A stretch of 64,000 nucleotides of DNA, from assembly GCF_041381155.1 (NCBI RefSeq), contig NC_091137.1, forward strand, positions 15,681,765-15,745,764, read 5' to 3'. Below the pieces are notes generated by a model, which saw only the letters and a program-made list of their open reading frames with translations, ran no database searches and had not been told where the DNA came from. Made by a program: the position numbers and the translations under genes. This stretch comes from Argopecten irradians (Eukaryota > Mollusca > Bivalvia > Pectinida > Pectinidae). Below, one piece after another: positions 57,825 through 64,000 of this stretch; position 1 is the stretch's first letter, and each line of letters starts with the position of its first letter.

Positions 57825-59275
57825 TGACGAGCTTATACGGGACTACGATACTCTGCTGAACGATTCTTAAGGATGAATATAGTCAGGTGAAAGACTTCCA
57901 TAGGAAAAATTTTATCTGATTAACCACCTTCTTGTGAATTGACCAATCAAGCCATTGATACTGTCTTGAGGGACTTCCTAAATCATACAAATTGCGAAGA
58001 AGAACTTCACTATGGAATTGATAATTAAGATGGCAAACTTCCCATACATATATATGTGAAACAGAACATTGTATTTGGAATCTGTGTGCTGTTAAGGAAG
58101 AGTATAGTTTTGTTTACTCAGTTATGGTTGAAGGGAGAGAAATCTCGTATATAATAACGTCAAACAACTAACTTATACAATATGTATTAACTTTAGTACT
58201 TAATTGGTGTCCTGTGATACAGCACGGACGGTTTGTTTGGTGAAGAATGCATAATGTACATATGGATTATAATTACAAAACAGAAAGCTGTTAAGATTGT
58301 ATATTATTATAACTCTTGACACGTTCGTTTTGTATTATGAAGATCAAATTTTAATCACATTAAAACTGAACATTAACTGAATTTGAAAACAATGTGTGAT
58401 TAGTGTAAAACTGATATTCGTCTGATTTATTTTTCTAAATCAGACTTCAGGTAACTGCAGCCTACAAAGACAAAAATAAAATATCTTAAATATGTTGTCT
58501 ACACTCATTTAGGTAATTGACTTAAACGTTATCACAACATGAAATAGAAGTATTACGAATTAAAATTTCTTTATCTACTGGAAATCACAGAAAGAATATA
58601 GGAAGAGACTAATATACACCGTTTGATACAATGTATCCATGCATACATATTTACTGATTTGTTAATGTCTATGTAGTCTGTATATTAAAAAAAATACATA
58701 AGACTACAGTACCCTGAATCGGATCAGTACTCAAAACGGACCACTTTTTGTTTATATAATACTGGCGGATGCATTAATTAACAGTGATTTATTATAATTA
58801 TGAATACTTTTGTTTTTGTGTTATGTCAACTCACACTAGGGAAAAGTAACTTTGAAATGTTAGGGATTATAGTACGTTGTTGACTGTATCAAAAAATATC
58901 CAATGCGATGTATAGTTTCTATCAGCTGTTAGGAAAACTGTGCCTATAGAAAACAATGTGTCATTATCAATAATTATATATTACATGGATTGATATGTAC
59001 ATTTTACGAGTCCATTAATCTAACACTCTTTTCGGGATCCGGTTTGGGTATTCCGATAAACCACATGTCCCAAATAGTGATTTTAGAACGTTATACAGCT
59101 AATTCATTCGGGTATTCGATTTCACTACACTCTCCGATACTGTATTTAAGCTAGATATAATTAAAAGCAATAAAGAGGGACGTCTTGTTTGATGATCTGA
59201 TATGGGTACTTTCACCTAAAAAGAAAGTTTGATGTGAATTCAGATTTATATCTCACGGCTTACCGAACACTGACT
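57825..59275. other. Convergent intergenic region between FMO-B and the EF-hand gene
   Basis: Both genes end here. An AATAAA at 58475-58480 on plus, 650 nt after the FMO-B stop, is a candidate poly(A) signal. No repeat or gene recognised. Confidence 0.4.
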
Positions 59276-62200
59276 TTATGATTGTTGAAATGGTGGTAAT
59301 CCGATCAAGAAGCCGTATTTATTGATGGCGTCAATCATGACCTACAAAAGAACAAAGGAAGGTATCGTTTGTTATTGTATCAATGAATGAAGCTAACTTT
59401 AGAGTTTCCTAAAAAAGATGTCGTAACAAATTACAATTTAAAAACTGTTTCGAAAATAACACTTCTAGGTTGAAAGGTCGTAGTCATTATTTCAGTACGT
59501 TTTGTATGTAATCAAACACCTCAGTAAAAATGCAAACAACTGTTTAGACCCCTAGCGTAAGGTGGCAAACTAGTACTATATGTACAGTAGGCGGCATATA
59601 GGACCATTCAATTGTCCCTCAATCATAACCGCAGTTGGACAATTACTTAAAGCACCACTCAATCTTCCGCAGAATTTGATAAAAGTTCATTTTGACATAT
59701 CAGTTTCTTCTTGTTTGCTACCATAGTAATAAGCGGTTTCGAGTCGGTCTGAAATCCAAGATCACGGTATTCACCTGTAAAACACATTTGTAACTTCACG
59801 TGTTCCATGGGACTGTCAATTAGTTAGCATGAACAGGAAGGACATACATGTACTTGCGCAATCACAATTTTCCAATACAGGACCTATTTCAATTTTCCCT
59901 CAATATTCATGAGTGGGATTGAATAAAAACTGCCTTGAATGATCCTGAGATGGTCCTGATTAAAGGTTGAAAATTCTTGGGTTAGTCATATACCAAAGAT
60001 GGCCTCCACAACCGCCCTCTCAAAAAAACAATGCATTTTAGTGTCACCATAGTGATTCAGCTCAATATTGCATGAAATATTTCGTACTAATTGCTACTCA
60101 TACGTTCCCAAAAGTCTTTTATAAAATCAATATCATGGTCAGTCTTAATATAAAGTGGAACTTGGTTGATACGAACTCGGATAATTCGACAACCCGGCTT
60201 AATACGAAGTACTTTGACGGTCCCGGCCGAATTTCCTCTTTATATTTTTTTTTTTAAAAACTCAAATATTCGGATAATACGAAGTACATTTTGGGTCTGA
60301 ATGACAAAAATCACACATAAAAAGTTCGTATAACTAGAAATGAGATTTTTTGGACAACGAGATCGCCGAAAATACCGATTTCTTTTTCATAAATCTGCCG
60401 TAGAACGGCATTTCAAAATATACATATATGTTTTCTTGTTATAATTTTGCAACTACCATCGGTGATTTTGACATTTCTCTTCTTCGTATCGTTTTACGAC
60501 ATGGAACTAGTTTATTTATACCAAGTAAAGAGATAGTCAGTAGACATTAGAACTCGCTTAATTCGAACACTCGGATAACTCAAAGTTTTATCTCGGTCCC
60601 ATCGAGTTATTAGTAACAGAGTTCCACTGTAGTTTATATGAACTATTTTGTTGTTGCAAGATAGAGTCAAATGACCTTTGGGGGCCTCTTATTCATTCAT
60701 CAATGGGTTATAGAGAAGCTGAGATGTTTGTGTGCATCTTTGATAACTTCAAATCAATTTCAATAGAAATCCATTCATTGAACTCCATTAATGGCCATTA
60801 TCTTCAATCGGCGTAGGATTAAAAAGAAGTCTTAAAATCGAAAAAAATGCGCATTCAATGATTTTTTTTGAAAAGTCAAGAAGTAGTTTTAATGTTCTGC
60901 GCAGACAAATGAATACTTGGATTATAGTTGACTATTATTTTTCTCGGATTATCAAATTGATATGTAATGTTATGACTATGGTGTAAGCTGGCACTTACTT
61001 GGGTGTAAAAGGTGTCAAATTCCCTGCGGCTCACTATGTTATCTCCTGGAAATAAAACATTAATAAAGACAAATCAGATACATATATGTTAGTAGTGAAG
61101 ACTATGACGGTGTAGATACTATTTTGACTGTCTAGCTGACACTGACTGTAATTGTTATATTTCGTATTTCGGCATATTACAGAGAAGCCTCCCTTGTGGG
61201 TAGGTTTCCATTATGACATTAATTTTTTGTCAGCGAAATATACGACGTTTCTTCTGGAAAATAAATAACGTTAGGGTTGCTAACACATGACGTCACTATC
61301 AATACCAACCACAAAGGCAGGGAAATTGTAAGGTTCAATGCTCATAAGCATAAATAATATTAGTGTAGACGTTTACATTTTGGACCTCTCCGCTATAAAT
61401 CGCCAGATATGACTAAAACATGGGATTTTTGGCGAACATTTTGAAAAACCAAAAAATGGTGTTCGCCAGGATTGTAATTATTTCTTAAACCATACGTCCT
61501 AAATTATCTTCGATACTCCAGGGGTTACTACCACTGACGTTATATCACTAATATTGCAATAAAGAACGGCAATATAATATCTTAACTTAGTATTAAGACT
61601 TGTTAACATGTATATTTAATGGAGTTTTAAAGTAAACAGCATTTATAAATATGGGAAAATATAGTAACGCTACTCTGTAGCAGAACCGTTTTGATTTAAA
61701 TATACTGTCAACATTACATGGTGGTTTCCCAATACGCCTATTCAATCTTTACATATTACAGAGTAAGCTCCCTTGCGTGTAGGTATTGATTGTGACGTCA
61801 TTATTTTGTTATCGCAATTCACGTCGTTTTCTCCGAAAATTATGACGTTACGCTCGCAAACACATAACGTCACAATTAATACCTTCCCGCAAGTGCAGAT
61901 AACTCTGTAACTTGTAATATGTAAATACAGAATTTGTACGTACCGTTAGAATCCATAACAGCATACTGTCCGTACACAGAGGAGTCGTCAAGGAAACCAT
62001 CATCGTCATGGTCGAGTTCTAAGAACACTATCCTGGTGTAGGTATGGTTTGTGGAGCGTGACTCGAATTCATTCTCGCTTATTTTTCCATCCTCTTTTGG
62101 AGTAAAGATAGAACAGAGAATTCAGAAATAATATAGATATATCAATGGAGTAAAGATAGAACCGATTATTCAGAAATAATATAGGTATAACATATATAAC

Positions 62201-63361
62201 AATCGACTAATGGTAGAACATGGCACTCAGAAATAATAATTATTACCTGTATTAGAGGGTGACAATGCCTAGTGTCATCGCTAGTTTTGACGGTTTTAAA
62301 GGGATAACCGGCAAGGTCCGGACTTGATAAACCAATCAATTTGCAAATAGATAGCTTCAAACAAAATTTCGAAGCGTCGTTTCAAATATACAAAAATGGC
62401 GTCGAAAAAGAAACTAATACGTGTATCGCGCGGTTTTCGCAGTCAAAAATACGCTATCATCCATTGCATGGGTATTTTGGGATTGCTGCTGTGTGATATT
62501 GTGAAATTTCAAATATCTCTTGACCAATCAGAATGCAGGATTCTCATTTTAAGTTAAGTTATAATAATTTAGATATTCTTAAAAATAAACTGTTTGGTTC
62601 TCTATGGTAATATTTATATCAAACGAATTGAAACCTTGATGTCAGGTCGGATTTTAGTTACACATCTAAATATTGAGAACACACCTACACATAATAGCTC
62701 ACCCCCACACATACACACAAACAAACAAGAAAGAAAGGCAAAGAAGAAAACTGGTACCGGGGAAGCGAAAGTGTTCGCATATTGCGACAACTATATCCGT
62801 CAATAACAAACGGCATGCTAAAATAAAAATATAAAAGAAATTGTTACAGAATGGGAATAAATACTCGTTAAGGCAAATAAATCCCGTGTTCGGGATTGCC
62901 ATTCAAAATGTAAGTACAACAGTACGTTACAGACGTACATGAATCAACCACTCACTGTTAAAATCGATATGGTGGTAGGATTCTAATAGTTCGTCAAGCG
63001 CTAACAGGCCATCTTGGTTGGTATCGACTGCAACGAACGAGTGGTCGACGGCCATCAGTATACTGGCCATGGTGTCGAGAGCCCTGTGGACAGAAAACCA
63101 TCAATGTTATTTCCTTTTGAAGTCATACACAGTGATTCAGATATCCTGAGGAGCGCATGTACAAATGATACATTGCTAGAATGTTCCAGCATCTTTACAT
63201 TTAAATGGAAATCTGAGATCGCTTTAAAGTCGCTAATGTCGAGTAACAACATACATATCCGAAATCACAAATCAACAATGGTCTAATCTCAGATAGAAAC
63301 AATGAACATATACTTACGCGAAAGCAGAGCATATTCCAAGAATGAAAATAAACAATTGCAT
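59276..63361 (-). CDS. Secreted small EF-hand calcium-binding protein
   Basis: Five coding exons on minus: 63361-63318, 63083-62956, 62093-61944, 61045-60999, 59341-59276; 435 nt, 144 aa plus stop, all in phase. Residues 1-15 (MQLFIFILGICSAFA) are a signal peptide, so the protein is probably secreted or lumenal. Four EF-hand loops: DTNQDGLLALDE (35-46), DFNKDGKISENE (55-66, formed exactly across the exon 2/3 junction, which supports the model), DHDDDGFLDDSS (85-96, Ser at the last position where Glu is usual), and DSNGDNIVSRRE (105-116, Asn for Gly at position 6). Loops 1, 2 and 4 keep the terminal Glu. The tail is KYGFLIGLPPFQQS. Molluscs have many secreted EF-hand proteins, some tied to shell or mantle, but tissue and role cannot be read here. 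The first and last exons are short and the least certain. Confidence 0.87.
59640..60690 (+). mobile_element. Degenerate pearl-like element in last EF-hand gene intron
   Basis: Contains GTCTGAAATCCAAGAT and AAAACACATTTGTAACTTC, then AAGATGGCCTCCACAACCGC, the same core as 39838-40482, and ends ACCTTTGGGGGCCTCTTATT. Interrupted by a separate inverted-repeat element at 60151-60631. The 5' boundary is uncertain. Confidence 0.55.
60151..60631. mobile_element. Non-autonomous pogo/Tigger-like element (about 480 bp)
   Basis: Left end AAAGTGGAACTTGGTTGAT and right end (complement) ACAGTGGAACTCTGTTACT are imperfect inverted repeats. Internally both halves carry CTCGGATAA-type and TTCGAAC/TACGAAG-type boxes. 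TA lies on both sides (TATAAAGTGG, CCACTGTAGT), fitting a TA target. No transposase. Confidence 0.65.
61172..61333. repeat. Palindromic fold-back element, diverged copy
   Basis: Left arm CATATTACAGAGAAGCCTCCC, GGGTAGGTTTCCATTATGAC; right arm GACGTCACTATCAATACCAA, then GGCAGGGAAATTGTAAGG. The same family as 61750-61925, more decayed. Both lie in intron 3 of the EF-hand gene. Confidence 0.7.
61750..61925. repeat. Palindromic fold-back element, well-kept copy
   Basis: Arms: ACATATTACAGAGTAAGC, GTGTAGGTATTGATTGTGAC, GTCATTATTTTG mirrored by CATAACGTCACAATTAATAC, CTTCCCGCAAGTGCAG, CTGTAACTTGTAATATGT. Ends 19 bp short of an EF-hand gene exon, so it sits next to that exon's donor. GACGTCA is repeated in the arms. 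Confidence 0.82.
62247..62570. repeat. Dispersed repeat shared with 1-760
   Basis: Holds TTAGAGGGTGACAATGCCTA, GAAGCGTCGTTTC, AAAATGGCGTCGAAAAAGAAA and CCAATCAGAATGCAGGATTC, the same blocks as the left-edge repeat. Lies in EF-hand gene intron 2. Family unknown. Confidence 0.55.
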
Positions 63362-63433
63362 TGTGTCTTTAATCTGGAAAAATGCAGAAAAAGATGTTAA
63401 AAATTTTACTTTATCGTCAACTTTAAGTCCACG

Positions 63434-64000
63434 ATTTCCAACCAGATTTAGAAGAGTGACGACGTCCTCGATTACTAACCGGGTTTGGCAGGCTGACGAC
63501 GTCCTCCATTACTTACAAGGTTTAGAAAGGTGACGACGTCCTCGATTACTAACCAGGTTTAGAAGGGTGACGACGTTTTCGATTACAAACCAGGTTAAGA
63601 AAGGTAACGACGTCTTCGATTACTAACAAGGTTTAGAAGGGTGACGATTTCCTCAATTACTAAAAAGGCTTAGAAGGGTGACGACGTTCTCGATAACTAA
63701 CTAGGTGTGGAAGGGTGACAACGTTCTCGACTACTAGCCAGGTTTGGAAGGGTGACGACGTTCTCGATCACTATCCAGGTTTAGAACGGTGATGACGTTC
63801 CCGAATACTGACCAAGTTTAGAAGGGTGACGACGTCCTCGACCACTAACCAGGTTTAGAATGATGACGACGTCCTCAATTGCTACCCAGGTTTAGTAAGG
63901 TGGCGACGTCCACGATTACTAACCAGGTTTAGAAGGGTGTCGACGTCCTCGATTACTAACCAGGTTTAGAAAGGTGACGACGTCCTAAATTGCTAACCAG
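63434..64000. repeat. 37-bp CpG-rich minisatellite, 15 or more units, runs off right edge
   Basis: Unit GGTTTAGAAGGGTGACGACG, TCCTCGATTACTAACCA, repeated every 37 bp with 5-15% changes. The array starts about 73 bp upstream of the EF-hand gene start codon, so it overlaps the likely promoter or 5' UTR. Many units carry GACGACGTC, containing the palindrome GACGTC. The right end lies outside the window. Confidence 0.93.

Noticed and set aside
63434-64000. CRISPR-like regular 37-bp spacing
   Set aside because: Head-to-tail minisatellite with no unique spacers.
1-64000. tRNA and rRNA genes
   Set aside because: No cloverleaf or conserved rRNA stretch was recognised by eye; a covariance search would be decisive.

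Overview
The window looks like nuclear DNA of a bivalve mollusc. It is AT-rich and has long introns and many palindromic miniature elements. It also carries several elements with internal tandem cores, short terminal hairpins and CCGT/ACGG-type runs that resemble bivalve 'pearl' repeats, and a single-exon TRIM-NHL gene of a kind that is abundant in molluscs. No species can be named from the sequence alone. All splice models below were built by eye from splice consensus, phase continuity and family motifs.

Layout. (1) 782-4614, minus: 5' part of a phytanoyl-CoA dioxygenase (PhyH) family gene, running off the left edge. (2) 6865-26212, minus: a 13-exon SMYD3-like SET/MYND lysine methyltransferase whose phases close exactly (449 codons plus stop). 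Its 9.6 kb intron 8 holds an intact intronless TRIM-NHL gene on the opposite strand (15290-17569). Its last intron holds an 84-bp minisatellite, and its first intron holds a 5'-truncated LINE that begins within about 15 bp of the exon 1 donor. (3) 26.7-32.3 kb: transposon nest, with two TTAA-flanked elements (one nested in the other) and a decayed hAT-like transposase gene. (4) 35905-41433 and 54069-57824, plus: two flavin-containing monooxygenase (FMO) genes, tandem duplicates in which the first five coding exons have identical lengths (109/215/300/555/166 nt). (5) Between them: a pearl-like element and a dead LINE endonuclease region in which one 26-codon piece has become a minisatellite, itself interrupted by another pearl-like element. 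(6) 59276-63361, minus: a small secreted four-EF-hand protein, 144 aa, with palindromic elements in its introns and a 37-bp CpG-rich minisatellite just upstream.

Functionally the window holds two flavin oxygenases, an iron/2-oxoglutarate oxygenase, a protein lysine methyltransferase, a TRIM ubiquitin-ligase candidate and a secreted calcium binder. Apart from the FMO pair they need not work together. The most unusual signals are minisatellites that have copied functional pieces: an exon end with its splice donor (FMO-A intron 5), acceptor-like stretches before the FMO-A start codon, in-frame units beside an SMYD exon, and a LINE endonuclease segment.
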